From Neobacillus rhizophilus (lineage in GTDB: Bacteria > Bacillota > Bacilli > Bacillales > Cytobacillaceae): a stretch of 64,000 bases of DNA. Below the pieces are notes generated by a model. That model was not told the DNA's origin and did no database searches. It saw only the letters and a program-made list of their open reading frames with translations. The stretch spans positions 930,001-994,000 of the forward strand of contig NZ_JAGYPF010000001.1 of the NCBI RefSeq assembly GCF_018343535.1, in the 5' to 3' direction. Positions 8,727-17,766 of this stretch are shown here, piece after piece (positions within the stretch are counted from its first letter, which is position 1; each line of letters opens with the position of its first letter). The translations under genes and the position numbers were made by a program.

Positions 8727-9461
8727 GTGGAATCCATTTTAAAACAGCTGTTTTGGATTTGGTCACCTATCTCTGCCCTGCCGGAATGGTTGCGTATTTT
8801 TTTGGTTCTCTTTGTGCTCCTGCATTTCGTAAGGCTAATTTTGTTGTATGTTGTTCCTCCCCTCTTAAACTTGACGGCCCATTTGTTGAAAAAAATGCTT
8901 TTTCTCATTTCTTATCCATTCATGGCATTTATTTGCACGATGCAAAGAAGACGGAGGGAAGCAGGAGAAGCTGGCATACCTGTTTGGATTGAGTTTATTG
9001 AAGGAATGTTTGCCTTGTTCGAAGGTTTTTTCAACAAAATCATTCAGCTTTTTACGAAACGGAAAAGGAATAGGACAAGGTTGAAAAGATGGACCTTCTA
9101 CTCTGCTACCACATTAGTAATTTTGCTGACAGCGGCAATCATCAGCAATCCAAATAAGTGGTATACAGAAAAATGGAAGAAAGCTGAAGCTTGGTTAAAC
9201 CAAGAACCTGTACCCGTACAAACAACCGTGGCTTCCCCTAATCAAAAAGAATTTATTTTAAATAAGCAATATAAAGAGGGCGGAAATATTCGGGAAGCTC
9301 CCACACTGACCGCAGCACGTCTTTACACGATTACAAATGGAGAAATCATCCACTTTTTGAATGAAGAACAAGTGGATTCCAAAGGAATTAAGTGGCTAAA
9401 AGTGGAAACCGCAAACGGGGTCGAAGGCTGGATTTCGGCCTTAATTGTCAGGGAAAAATAA
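8727..9461 (+). CDS. Membrane protein with C-terminal extracytoplasmic SH3b domain
   Basis: 244 residues: two hydrophobic segments at about 20-75, a basic cytoplasmic stretch (QRRRREAGEAG and KRKRNRTRLKR), a third membrane segment at about 124-142, then an outside linker and a bacterial SH3 (SH3b) domain from about 178 with NIREAPTLTAARLYTI and the closing GVEGWISALIV. SH3b domains usually bind cell-wall peptides or glycan. It starts with GTG, 5 nt after the SPFH-like gene, with AAGGAGA upstream. The pair suggests a membrane assembly linking an SPFH-like scaffold inside to the wall outside; this is inference. Confidence 0.6.
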   Translation: MESILKQLFWIWSPISALPEWLRIFLVLFVLLHFVRLILLYVVPPLLNLTAHLLKKMLFLISYPFMAFICTMQRRRREAGEAGIPVWIEFIEGMFALFEGFFNKIIQLFTKRKRNRTRLKRWTFYSATTLVILLTAAIISNPNKWYTEKWKKAEAWLNQEPVPVQTTVASPNQKEFILNKQYKEGGNIREAPTLTAARLYTITNGEIIHFLNEEQVDSKGIKWLKVETANGVEGWISALIVREK

Positions 9462-9520
9462 TAGATTAAGAGGATATTAGCTATCTTCTATAAAATATGG
9501 GAAAATGAGATGGCATAAAC

Positions 9521-9555
9521 AAGAAGAAGAGTGGTATTGCGCTACTCTTCTTCTT
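9521..9555. terminator. Terminator after the SH3 membrane protein gene
   Basis: Perfect 12-bp arms (AAGAAGAAGAGT and ACTCTTCTTCTT) with an 11-nt loop. The arm sequence itself gives the T-rich tail on the plus strand. Confidence 0.75.
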
Positions 9556-9577
9556 ACTTAAATTAAATAGCTTGTTT

Positions 9578-9676
9578 TCACTTGTATGCTTCCTGTAATT
9601 CCACAATATCGAATTTCTTCATTTTAAGAAATGCTTTTGTTAGCCGTGCAAGTTGCTCTGGTGTGCCCTTGCTCAT
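9578..9676 (-). pseudogene. C-terminal remnant of a VOC/PhnB-like protein
   Basis: The minus strand reads [20 protein letters not shown] and then [15 protein letters not shown] before a TGA. This matches the end of VOC-fold PhnB/3-demethylubiquinone methyltransferase-like proteins. A TAA lies only a few codons upstream and no remainder of the gene is seen, so this is a 3' scrap left by deletion or replacement. It lies between the SH3 gene terminator and the pucI stop. Confidence 0.6.
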
Positions 9677-9703
9677 CAACTCGTCTATAAGTTAGTTGCA
9701 CTA

Positions 9704-11098
9704 TTACTCAAAAATCGTTCCCTTTTTGAATTTTGAATCTTTAAACGCATACTTCGTAAGAAGAATATAGGCAATACCAGCAACAACCACGCCGATAATC
9801 CATGCCAGCTCGACTTTCAAAAAGGCCGCACCGGCCCCAATTAACATGGCAAGCACCGCTGCAGGATTATATCCGGCAAATGGACCCTCTTCCTTATATA
9901 AATCTGGAATATTTACTTTTTGTTTTCTAAAGATATAATATTCAATTAATAAAATCGATACGATTGGGCCTAAAAATGCAGAATAGATTAGAATGAAAAT
10001 TCCTAGTCCCTTTGACGAGGAATCCTGAACGAGCACCCAAGGGAATGAGCACAACGCAAGCAAACCGGTTATGGTAACAGCAAGTTTAAATTTCGCTTTG
10101 GTAAGCAATGTAATCACATAGGCAGGCGGAACAATATTGGCCACCATGTTTACTGCAATCGCTCCCATAACAATAAATGCCGATACAAAAAATGTAATAT
10201 AAGAGTTATCCACCACAATCGCAAACGCTTTCACAGGATTGGAATTGCCGGTTACTGTAGCAAGCATTGCGCCAATTGCAATTACAAAACCATACGCGAT
10301 TAAAATCGGAGAAAAGTACAATAACCCTCGTTTTTTGTCACTGATACCGGTTTTCAGCTCTCTTGAATAGTCTGCTGCGCTTAAAAAGATAGCCGCATAA
10401 TTTCCCATAAACACCATGATGAGCGCCCAGAAAGGCAGGCCCCATGTGCCGCTTGTATTAACCCATTTTTGTGTAATAACAGCACTATGGTCTGCCAGTA
10501 GAAGGTAAAATACATAAACAAGCGCCAGCATAATGACGATAGATATAAGCGATTCCACCCATTTAATCGCATGGAAGCCGTACATTGAAAGCACAATTTG
10601 CACCAGTTGAAGCACTACAAAGCAGATGGGTACACTATCAAAAGATCCGCCCGTAGCAATCTTCGCCATTTCGTTTAAGGCAGTGCCGCCAACCCAACTT
10701 TGAAAACCGTACCAGACGATTGCGGGGATACCGCGCAAAAGAGACGAGATGACGGAGCCTTTATGCCCGAAGGACATTCTGAGCTGTACAACATAGGGAA
10801 TTCCAGTTCTATATCCGACCCTGTCGTTTAAAGCAAAAATGATTGAAATAATGCCAATGGCTATGATGGCCGCGGCAAATGTCTGAATAATGTTTAGTGT
10901 TGCGACCCCCGCTACAACCAAACTGGCTCCAAGCGTCATATTGCCTAAATTAACGCCGTCTCCTATCCACATAAACATATAGGAAACCGGACCTACCGTT
11001 CTCTCATTCTCTGCTTTTGGATTTAGTGATTCATCTACACCAGTAGATTGATGAGTCTGTGCTCCTTGTGTAACGCTACTTTCTAAATTTGTCGACAT
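9704..11098 (-). CDS. pucI: Allantoin permease, NCS1 family
   Basis: 464 residues with about twelve membrane segments and the NCS1 hallmarks GDGVNLGNMTLGASLV near residue 47 and a Phe-Gly-His-Lys segment near 109. NCS1 members carry cytosine, hydantoin or allantoin; length and neighbours (two allantoinases and an amidohydrolase) point to PucI, which imports allantoin. It lies downstream of allB on the same strand with a 103-bp gap. The start ATG at 11098 overlaps a TTGTATAC element like half of the GntR operator at 13649, so the local regulator may act here. Confidence 0.88.
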   Translation of the reverse strand: MSTNLESSVTQGAQTHQSTGVDESLNPKAENERTVGPVSYMFMWIGDGVNLGNMTLGASLVVAGVATLNIIQTFAAAIIAIGIISIIFALNDRVGYRTGIPYVVQLRMSFGHKGSVISSLLRGIPAIVWYGFQSWVGGTALNEMAKIATGGSFDSVPICFVVLQLVQIVLSMYGFHAIKWVESLISIVIMLALVYVFYLLLADHSAVITQKWVNTSGTWGLPFWALIMVFMGNYAAIFLSAADYSRELKTGISDKKRGLLYFSPILIAYGFVIAIGAMLATVTGNSNPVKAFAIVVDNSYITFFVSAFIVMGAIAVNMVANIVPPAYVITLLTKAKFKLAVTITGLLALCSFPWVLVQDSSSKGLGIFILIYSAFLGPIVSILLIEYYIFRKQKVNIPDLYKEEGPFAGYNPAAVLAMLIGAGAAFLKVELAWIIGVVVAGIAYILLTKYAFKDSKFKKGTIFE

Positions 11099-11201
11099 TG
11101 TATACCCAACTCCTTTAATATTGTTTACCGTATTACCGATAAAGCATCAGTTCATAAGTTAGGTCTTAGAAGATTTTGATGTTGATATTATATATTCTCG
11201 T

Positions 11202-12590
11202 CTATGGCGTTAATAGTTCAGCCTTGCTATGGTAAGTAATTAATTGCCCTTTAGGATCCCCCACAATACCTTCATGAAGATCAAAAACAAGATTTCCTCT
11301 AACAAATGTTTTGGTGACACGGCAATTAATTTTTCTCCCGATGTATGGGCTATGCTGATGACGGTAATATAGCTCCTCCTTTTGGACAATATAGGATTGA
11401 TTTGGATCTACAAAGATGAGATCTGCATCTTTTGATACTGCAATTTCTCCCTTTGTCGGCAAATGAAAGCGCACGGCAGGATTATAGGCAATCATGCGGA
11501 CAAAATCGGTTACCGGGACATTTCGCTTAAGAACCGCTTCATCAAACATAAGATCGACATTGTTTTGGCACCCCGTAATTCCGCCCCATACTTCAAAAAT
11601 ATTATTGCTGTCACTAAATTTCATTTCAGGCGGACAAGGCGAGTGGTCAGATGTTAACATATCTATTTTTCCTTCAATTAATTTCTCCCAAAGCTTCGTT
11701 TGCGCTGCTTCGTCCCGTAATGGTGGTGAACATTTGGCGACCGGGCCAATTTCCTCAAATTGCGCTGTTGTAATGGTAAAATAATGCGGACACGATTCGA
11801 GAGTGACATCCATTCCTTTATTTCTTTCCTTCGTAATTTCTTCTACCGCTTCAGCTGTACTGACATGGACAAAATGCAGTTTACAACCAGTTTCTTTTGC
11901 AAAAAATAATGCCCGTTTTACCGCATCCACTTCTGTAAAAACCGGGCGTGAAGCAACATAATCTGTCGCACTGGTTTTGCCTTGTTTCATCATTTCCTGT
12001 CCCATCCGGTCCGTCATCTCAGCATTTTCGGCATGGATGGACAATACAGCCCCGAGCTCGGCTAATTTCTTCATCCCGATAAATAATGTATAATCATCGA
12101 CATTTTTGAAATCATCTGGCAGCTCTGATCCACATGTGGCCATAAAGCACTTATATGCTACCACTCCTTCTTCAGAAAGCTCTTCTAACTTTTCAAGATT
12201 GCCAGGAACAAGTCCTCCATATAAAGCATAATCCACATAGTTTTTCCCTTTTGCTGCATTTAATTTTAATTGCAGCGATTTACGGTCAACCGTTGCAGGA
12301 AGAGCGTTTAGTGGCATATCTACATAGCATGTGGTACCGCCGGCAGCTAATGCTTTAGTTCCTGTCACAAATCCTTCCCATTCGGTCCGGCCTGGTTCAC
12401 AAATATGGACATGTGTGTCAATCATACCTGGCATGACATATTGGCCTTTTGCATCAATAATCCGTAAAGCTTCATCATCAATTGTTTCAGCAATAGCGGA
12501 GATTTTTCCATCTTTTACGGCAATGTCGACGCTCTTTACTTCGTCCCTGAAAACCACTTTGCCACCTTTAATAACAAGATCATACTTCAT
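11202..12590 (-). CDS. allB: Allantoinase (copy 1)
   Basis: 462 residues of the cyclic amidohydrolase family. It shows the metal ligands in order: DTHVHICEPGR (His-X-His), YKCFMA (carboxylated Lys), SIHAE, HFVHVS and the closing Asp in TSDHSPCPPEM. Allantoinase opens the hydantoin ring of allantoin to give allantoate in the cytoplasm. The ATG at 12590 has GGGGGA upstream. It pairs with the permease gene downstream. A second allantoinase gene lies at 13952 on the other side of the GntR gene. Confidence 0.92.
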   Translation of the reverse strand: MKYDLVIKGGKVVFRDEVKSVDIAVKDGKISAIAETIDDEALRIIDAKGQYVMPGMIDTHVHICEPGRTEWEGFVTGTKALAAGGTTCYVDMPLNALPATVDRKSLQLKLNAAKGKNYVDYALYGGLVPGNLEKLEELSEEGVVAYKCFMATCGSELPDDFKNVDDYTLFIGMKKLAELGAVLSIHAENAEMTDRMGQEMMKQGKTSATDYVASRPVFTEVDAVKRALFFAKETGCKLHFVHVSTAEAVEEITKERNKGMDVTLESCPHYFTITTAQFEEIGPVAKCSPPLRDEAAQTKLWEKLIEGKIDMLTSDHSPCPPEMKFSDSNNIFEVWGGITGCQNNVDLMFDEAVLKRNVPVTDFVRMIAYNPAVRFHLPTKGEIAVSKDADLIFVDPNQSYIVQKEELYYRHQHSPYIGRKINCRVTKTFVRGNLVFDLHEGIVGDPKGQLITYHSKAELLTP

Positions 12591-12876
12591 GTAAATTCCC
12601 CCAAAATAAAGTTTGATAGGTCAAAAATTGCCACTGTCGCTTGATAAGCAACGATGTTTTAAGAAATAGGTGAAAAAGAGACATATTTTCATATGAACGT
12701 TTTCCTTTACATCACCTCCAAAAGGGTCAGTAATGACATTCTTCTCCCCAAATTAAGTACCTGCCTATAGGTATGAAGGAGAAGAATTACTCGTTTAAGA
12801 ATGAAAACATTTTGTAAAATGGAAATCCAATTAAAATTGGTGGTAAAAGCGATTACAAATATGCGGGAATAAATAA

Positions 12877-13545
12877 TTATGGGTGAAATATTTCTGATAA
12901 TGTTGTTGGAATTTGAAGGTTCTCATGGAAGCGAAGGTTATCTTCAATGTCATTTAAATGTTCCAGGGTTACTTTTTCAGCCAGGTCCTCATCTCTTTTT
13001 TTAATAGCATTGAAGATATCAAGATGATGGAGGCAGGTACTTTTTTCTTCTTGGCCCCGTCCATAAATTGAAATAATAACATATGTTAAGGATATTAAGT
13101 CCTCCAGGTACCGATAAAAATATGAGTTACCTGCCATCTCAGCTATTTTTAAATGGAACTCCCCGGACATTTGTATGGCTTCAACATAGTCAACATGCTG
13201 GTATGTACTTAATTCCTCTTTAACCATCTTTTCAAGTTCGCGAAGTTGTTCTTCTGAAGATAAACGACAAGCATTGCGGACTGCTCTAGATTCAAGGATT
13301 CGTCTCATTTCAAATACTTCTTTTGCCTCTTCTATTGATGAACATGTAACAAATGCCCCTTTATTTTCAATTATTTTTACTAGCCGTTCATAGGACAATC
13401 TGCGAAGCACGTTTCGAACCGGAGTTCGACTTACCCCAAATGCTTCTGCAATCTCTTTTTCAACCAATTGCATATTGGGACGTAATTTTTGTTGAATGAT
13501 TGCCTGTTTGATTTTTTTGTAAATTTCTATTTCCTTCGTGTTCAT
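12877..13545 (-). CDS. GntR family (FCD subfamily) transcription regulator
   Basis: 222 residues: an N-terminal winged helix (EKEIAEAFGVSRTPVRNVLR at about 30-49) and an all-helical FCD ligand domain with the metal-binding pattern ESRAVRNACRL, HLKIAEMAGN and HLDIFNAI. It sits between the two allantoinase genes on the same strand and is the obvious regulator of the allantoin genes. A perfect palindrome GATTGTATACAATC 104 bp upstream of its start is a likely operator, suggesting autoregulation. The ligand (allantoin, allantoate or ureidoglycolate) is not predictable. Confidence 0.88.
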   Translation of the reverse strand: MNTKEIEIYKKIKQAIIQQKLRPNMQLVEKEIAEAFGVSRTPVRNVLRRLSYERLVKIIENKGAFVTCSSIEEAKEVFEMRRILESRAVRNACRLSSEEQLRELEKMVKEELSTYQHVDYVEAIQMSGEFHLKIAEMAGNSYFYRYLEDLISLTYVIISIYGRGQEEKSTCLHHLDIFNAIKKRDEDLAEKVTLEHLNDIEDNLRFHENLQIPTTLSEIFHP

Positions 13546-13648
13546 CGAAATTTCCTTTCTCTCATTGATAGAACTTTAATGAATTCTAGATTGCATACAA
13601 AAAATTCCCAATGAAGCATACTCTCTTGTATAATTTATTGCAAACATG

Positions 13649-13662
13649 ATTGTATACAATCG
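13649..13662. promoter_or_regulatory. Probable GntR/FCD operator
   Basis: GATTGTATACAATC is a perfect 14-bp palindrome in the region upstream of the GntR gene. Related half sites lie at about 13589 (ATTGCATACAA) and 13627 (TTGTATAAT). TTGTATACAA cores are typical of FCD-type GntR operators. The rest of this 406-bp gap is AT-rich, holds a terminator, and shows no gene. Confidence 0.6.
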
Positions 13663-13847
13663 CTAATACAATAAGCTTACAATATTTTTATTGGATTAAC
13701 AACCATTTTCTGAAAAATCAGATTATTATTATAATATATTTTTTGATATGTATTTTCATAAAAAAGAAGAAGCAGGAATCCATAAAAATTCAATATTAAT
13801 ATAAAGCTGTAATTCATGCATAAATCATTTGTTAGAAAACAAAAAAT

Positions 13848-13903
13848 CCTCATAGCTATGGAGCAGTTGGATTAACGGGCATTCACTACTCCACAGCATG
13901 AGG
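13848..13903 (-). terminator. Terminator of the second allantoinase unit
   Basis: Long hairpin with arms around CCTCATGCTGTGGAGTAG and CTGCTCCATAGCTATGAGG, followed on the minus strand by a T run. It lies just past the second allantoinase stop. Confidence 0.75.
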
Positions 13904-13951
13904 TGTTTTCGAATCAGTGCTAACGATTTGCATTTAGCTGAAATACTTTCT

Positions 13952-15304
13952 CTAATTTGTTTTTACTTTTTCCTTTGGGATGATTTCGCCATCCTTAAAT
14001 ACAATAGTCCCTTTAACAAGTGCCATAACATTTTTACCTCTAAAAGACTTTCCAATGTATGGTGAATGAGGATGTCGATAAAATAGATCTTCCTTCTTTA
14101 ATTGAAAATTCTCATGTAAATTAACGATTGAGAAATCGGCATCAGCTCCCGCCGAAATCGTGCCTTTGGATGGGTATAAGCCAAATCTTTTAGCGGGATT
14201 CGTAGAGGTTATTTCTACGATTTTTTGTAATGGAATATTTCGTTTCCAGTAGCCCTCTTCTAATAAAATTGATAAGGTCGATTGAGCTCCGCTAATCCCA
14301 CCCCAGGCCTTAAATATGTTGCCATCTGTCATAGTTTTCATGGATGGGGGGGCAGGAGAATGGTCCGAACCAATCACATCAATTTCCCCATTTGCTAACG
14401 ATATCCATAATTCTTCAACCTCTTCCTGATCCCTAAGAGGGGGACAACACTTGGCAATCGGGCCTAATTCTGTAATATCATCAACCGTCAAAGAGAGATA
14501 ATGAGGGCATGTTTCAACCGTTACATCAACCCCTCTTCTTTTTGCTTCTGTTACAAGTCTTACCACCTTACTGCTGCTGGCATGAACAATATGAAGCTTG
14601 CAACCTGTTGCCTCAGCATATGATAGAATTCTTCTGACTGCTTCCATTTCTGAAATAATTGGACGTGATTCACAAAAATCCCTTGCCGTTATTTTCCCTT
14701 CCTGCTGCTTTTGATTAGCTAATTGTTCTGTTATAACCGTGCTTTCAGCATGAACAGCTAATATGGAATTAAGCCTGGCAATTTCATTCATACCCTTAAA
14801 AAGTGTCACATCGTCTGAATGATGAAAATCATCAATACCGCTTGGTGACATAAATGCCTTGAAGCCGATTACACCACACTGCACCAACTCTTCTAAAGCG
14901 CTTACATTTTCCGGTACTAATCCTCCCCAGAGCCTGTAATCGATTACCGATTTTTCTTCTGCTTGTTCTTGTTTTGCAACAAATCCCGATTTATTAACAG
15001 TCGGAGGATTGCTGTTTAATGGCATATCAAAAAAAGTAGTTACACCAGAGGCGGCTAAGCTTTTACTACCCGACAAAATACCTTCCCACTCAGTTCGTCC
15101 AGGCTCATTGAAATGCACATGCGTATCAATTAATCCCGGGATGATATGATGCCCCGCTGCATCAATGGTGTTATCTGAGCTTCCCTCTATAAGGATTTCT
15201 TCTGAAACCTCCATAATTTTTCCGTTTTTTATTCCAATATCACCTCTAAAAATACGATCATGGGTTACAATGGTTCCATTTTTAATGACTAAATCATAGG
15301 ACAT
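13952..15304 (-). CDS. Allantoinase or related cyclic amidohydrolase (copy 2)
   Basis: 450 residues, clearly homologous to the allantoinase at 11202 and with the same ligands: DTHVHFNEPGR, GFKAFMS, AVHAES, HIVHASS and GSDHSPAPP. The start is ATG 15304 (MSYDLVIKNG) with CTCCTTT, the complement of AAAGGAG, 8 nt away; the frame runs further upstream but without family sequence. It is followed by a terminator and preceded by the amidohydrolase gene at 15395, a likely two-gene operon. It could be a true second allantoinase or a hydantoinase with different substrate range. Confidence 0.82.
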   Translation of the reverse strand: MSYDLVIKNGTIVTHDRIFRGDIGIKNGKIMEVSEEILIEGSSDNTIDAAGHHIIPGLIDTHVHFNEPGRTEWEGILSGSKSLAASGVTTFFDMPLNSNPPTVNKSGFVAKQEQAEEKSVIDYRLWGGLVPENVSALEELVQCGVIGFKAFMSPSGIDDFHHSDDVTLFKGMNEIARLNSILAVHAESTVITEQLANQKQQEGKITARDFCESRPIISEMEAVRRILSYAEATGCKLHIVHASSSKVVRLVTEAKRRGVDVTVETCPHYLSLTVDDITELGPIAKCCPPLRDQEEVEELWISLANGEIDVIGSDHSPAPPSMKTMTDGNIFKAWGGISGAQSTLSILLEEGYWKRNIPLQKIVEITSTNPAKRFGLYPSKGTISAGADADFSIVNLHENFQLKKEDLFYRHPHSPYIGKSFRGKNVMALVKGTIVFKDGEIIPKEKVKTN

Positions 15305-15394
15305 AGATAAATCTCCTTTCGGCTCAATAGTATTTTTGCTAGGGTGAAAATTCAGAAAAATCAACCCGCCTTTTTTTATATATTCAAGGTTTTC

Positions 15395-16645
15395 TTAATT
15401 CATATCATGAACTGTTAATTGAATAACAGTATCCAACAATACCTTTGCTCCAATTTCCATATCTTTATCGGATGTAAATTCCTCAGGATTATGGCTAATT
15501 CCTTTTTTGCAGCGGACAAAGATTATACCGATTTTTGTTATATTCGCCATTTCCATCGCATCATGTCCTGCACCACTTACTAAAGAAATGGGTTTGATGC
15601 CATTTGCAAGAATAGCAGATTCAATTGCCGCCTTAATGCTGTCATCACAAGGGGTTGGCGCTGATTCCAACATGAGTTCAGCATGGAAAGTTAAGTTGCG
15701 CCGTTCACAAATTTCGTCCGCTGCATTAAAAATCGATGAAATGACATCATTTTTTCTATGTGTATCTGTATCTCGAATATCTAGCGTACCCACCACTTCT
15801 CCCGGAATTACATTGCATGCTCCAGGCATCACTTTAAGCTTACCGACAGTAGCTACAATTGGGGCATTTTGTTTGGTCAATCTTTCTATTTCTAAAATTA
15901 ATTCTGATGCACCCAATAAAGCATCCTGGCGTAATGGAACCGGAACTGTCCCTGCATGACCGGCAAAACCGGTTATTTTAAAGGAGTACCTAGAAGCTCC
16001 AGCAATTCCTGATACAATTCCACAAGGAAGGGCCTCAGTCTCAAGAGTTGGACCTTGTTCAATATGGAGTTCAAGATAGCCTAAGACATCCTTTGGGCGT
16101 TTAGCGGCAGTTTGATAGTGGTGTGGTTGTAATCCTAATTCTTGCAGAACTCCAGCTAAAGAAATACCCGCATCATCCTTCAATTCCAACATCGCTTCAG
16201 AAAAAGTCCCAGCGACTGCTTTACTGCCTAAAAATGTGGTATGGAAACGGACACCCTCCTCATCACTAAAGGCAATCACTTCAATTGGATGCTCCAATCT
16301 TGTGGCATTTTCATATAAAACGGTTACAATTTCGATAGCAGAAATTACCCCCAGCACCCCATCATACCTACCTCCATCAATAACAGTATCTAAATGGGAA
16401 CCAATAATTAATACAGGTGCAATCGGATTTAACCCTTCATAGCGGCCAATCATATTATTTAGATTGTCAATCCGGACGGTCATCCCGGATTCAATCATCC
16501 ATTTTTTAACCAATTCCTGACCTGCCTGAAATTCCTTTGTAAAAGATATCCGTGTCACACCATCTGACGGTTCTGAAATCGACGCCAATTCTTCTATTCT
16601 TTCAGAAATTCTCCGGCCGTTGATTTGTCCCGTACACTTACTCAA
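15395..16645 (-). CDS. Allantoate amidohydrolase / N-carbamoyl amino acid hydrolase (M20 family)
   Basis: 416 residues of the M20 dinuclear-metal hydrolase family, with GSHLDTVIDGGRYDGVLG, FSDEEGVRF and ELHIEQGPTLE as metal and catalytic motifs. This group includes allantoate amidohydrolase (AllC/PucF) and N-carbamoyl-L-amino-acid hydrolase (hyuC). Next to two allantoinase genes, allantoate is the natural substrate. It starts with TTG 16645 with AAAGGAGG 7 nt upstream, and lies 90 bp ahead of the allantoinase gene at 13952-15304. Confidence 0.85.
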   Translation of the reverse strand: MSKCTGQINGRRISERIEELASISEPSDGVTRISFTKEFQAGQELVKKWMIESGMTVRIDNLNNMIGRYEGLNPIAPVLIIGSHLDTVIDGGRYDGVLGVISAIEIVTVLYENATRLEHPIEVIAFSDEEGVRFHTTFLGSKAVAGTFSEAMLELKDDAGISLAGVLQELGLQPHHYQTAAKRPKDVLGYLELHIEQGPTLETEALPCGIVSGIAGASRYSFKITGFAGHAGTVPVPLRQDALLGASELILEIERLTKQNAPIVATVGKLKVMPGACNVIPGEVVGTLDIRDTDTHRKNDVISSIFNAADEICERRNLTFHAELMLESAPTPCDDSIKAAIESAILANGIKPISLVSGAGHDAMEMANITKIGIIFVRCKKGISHNPEEFTSDKDMEIGAKVLLDTVIQLTVHDMN

Positions 16646-16835
16646 CCTAGTTCCTCCTTTAATATAAAAATGATTTCAACTTATTAGGATGTTGCTTATT
16701 GCGGAACACCGTTTCTCCGAATTCTTATATTTGTACTGGTAATTTTAGCACCTTAAATTCTAAATAGCAAGAGTTTTCTGATAAATTAACCTAGGCGTTT
16801 ATGTTAGGAACTGGATAATTGTGTCTGCAAAAAAA

Positions 16836-16890
16836 CTCCCCTAAATGAACGACAGATTTTTGTTTTAATATCTGTATTCTTTAAGGGGAG
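16836..16890 (-). terminator. Terminator downstream of the SPFH pseudogene
   Basis: Outer arms CTCCCCTTAAAG / TTTAGGGGAG with an inner ACAGAT/ATCTGT stem, followed on the minus strand by seven T residues. A second small inverted repeat (CTTCCATTTC/AAATGGAAG) lies at about 16920-16938. Nothing else is seen in the 307-bp gap. Confidence 0.75.
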
Positions 16891-16952
16891 CATATCATTA
16901 CAGGGTCAGTTGCCTTTCTTCCATTTCAAAATGGAAGAACCTTCTCCATGGT

Positions 16953-17766
16953 TTATCCAACAAGTTTTTGTCCGCAGTTTGAACAGAAGTTGGCACCTTC
17001 GTTTTTTGCACCGCAATTAGGGCAGAAGTTCGGCCGCTTTTGGCCTTCTGCCGGTGGTGGCGGTGCCGGTTGGTTCTGGGGCTGCTGCTGATTCATTTGG
17101 TTCATCATTTTACCAGCGATATTCATCCCCATCATCATGCCGGCCATATCCGATGCCACCCCGCCGCCGCTCATTTTACCCGAGGCCATGCCGTCCGATA
17201 ACTCGATTTGCTGATATCGGCCTATATCGCTGACCAGCCATGCGAAGCATTTTTTGTAATTCGGTCTTGAATCTCCTTTGGATAACTAAAGCTCATGACA
17301 TTAAAGCCCGTGACCGAAATACCGCTTTTGATCATTTGCATATCCAAATCCTCTTGAATACCTTTGGAAATGTCGAAGGAATTGGCCTGAAGATTGAACA
17401 TATCCTTTCCTTCCCTTGTAATCCATTTCATCAAAAGCTGGTCAAGGACAGCAGAAATCCGGATTTTGACATCCTCCACCAAGTATTGCTCGCGAACGCC
17501 GGCAATTTGATCAATCAATGCTATATAATCTGCTACTTTAAAATTAAACGTTCCGTTTGCCCGGATTGGCATCCCGCCCGGAAGCCCCGGCGCCGGAATA
17601 TTAATCGCGTTTTGCGTACCCCATTTCACGACAAATTCCTTGGTGTTCACAAACAGCACTTCCACCCGCATGCCGCTGTTGAAGCCCAATTTGAAACCCT
17701 TTAAAGTCGACAAGAAGGGAATGATTTGCGATTCGATATCATACTCGCCATCGTCTCGGAAAACAA
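16953..17766 (-). pseudogene. SPFH/zinc-ribbon protein, 5'-truncated and frameshifted
   Basis: Homology to a cytoplasmic SPFH protein of the YdjI/virion-core-like type starts abruptly at VFRDDGEYDIESQIIPFL (17766) and runs to SYPKEIQDRITKNASHG. One base is missing at about 17236-17237; restoring it continues the frame as SDIGRYQQIELSDGMASGKM and on into the Met/Gln-rich linker and the C-terminal zinc ribbon with FCPNCGAK and FCSNCGQK. About the first 55 codons are absent: the region upstream of 17766 belongs to another gene on the opposite strand. Two independent lesions make this a clear pseudogene, though the 78-residue tail could still be translated. Confidence 0.8.
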
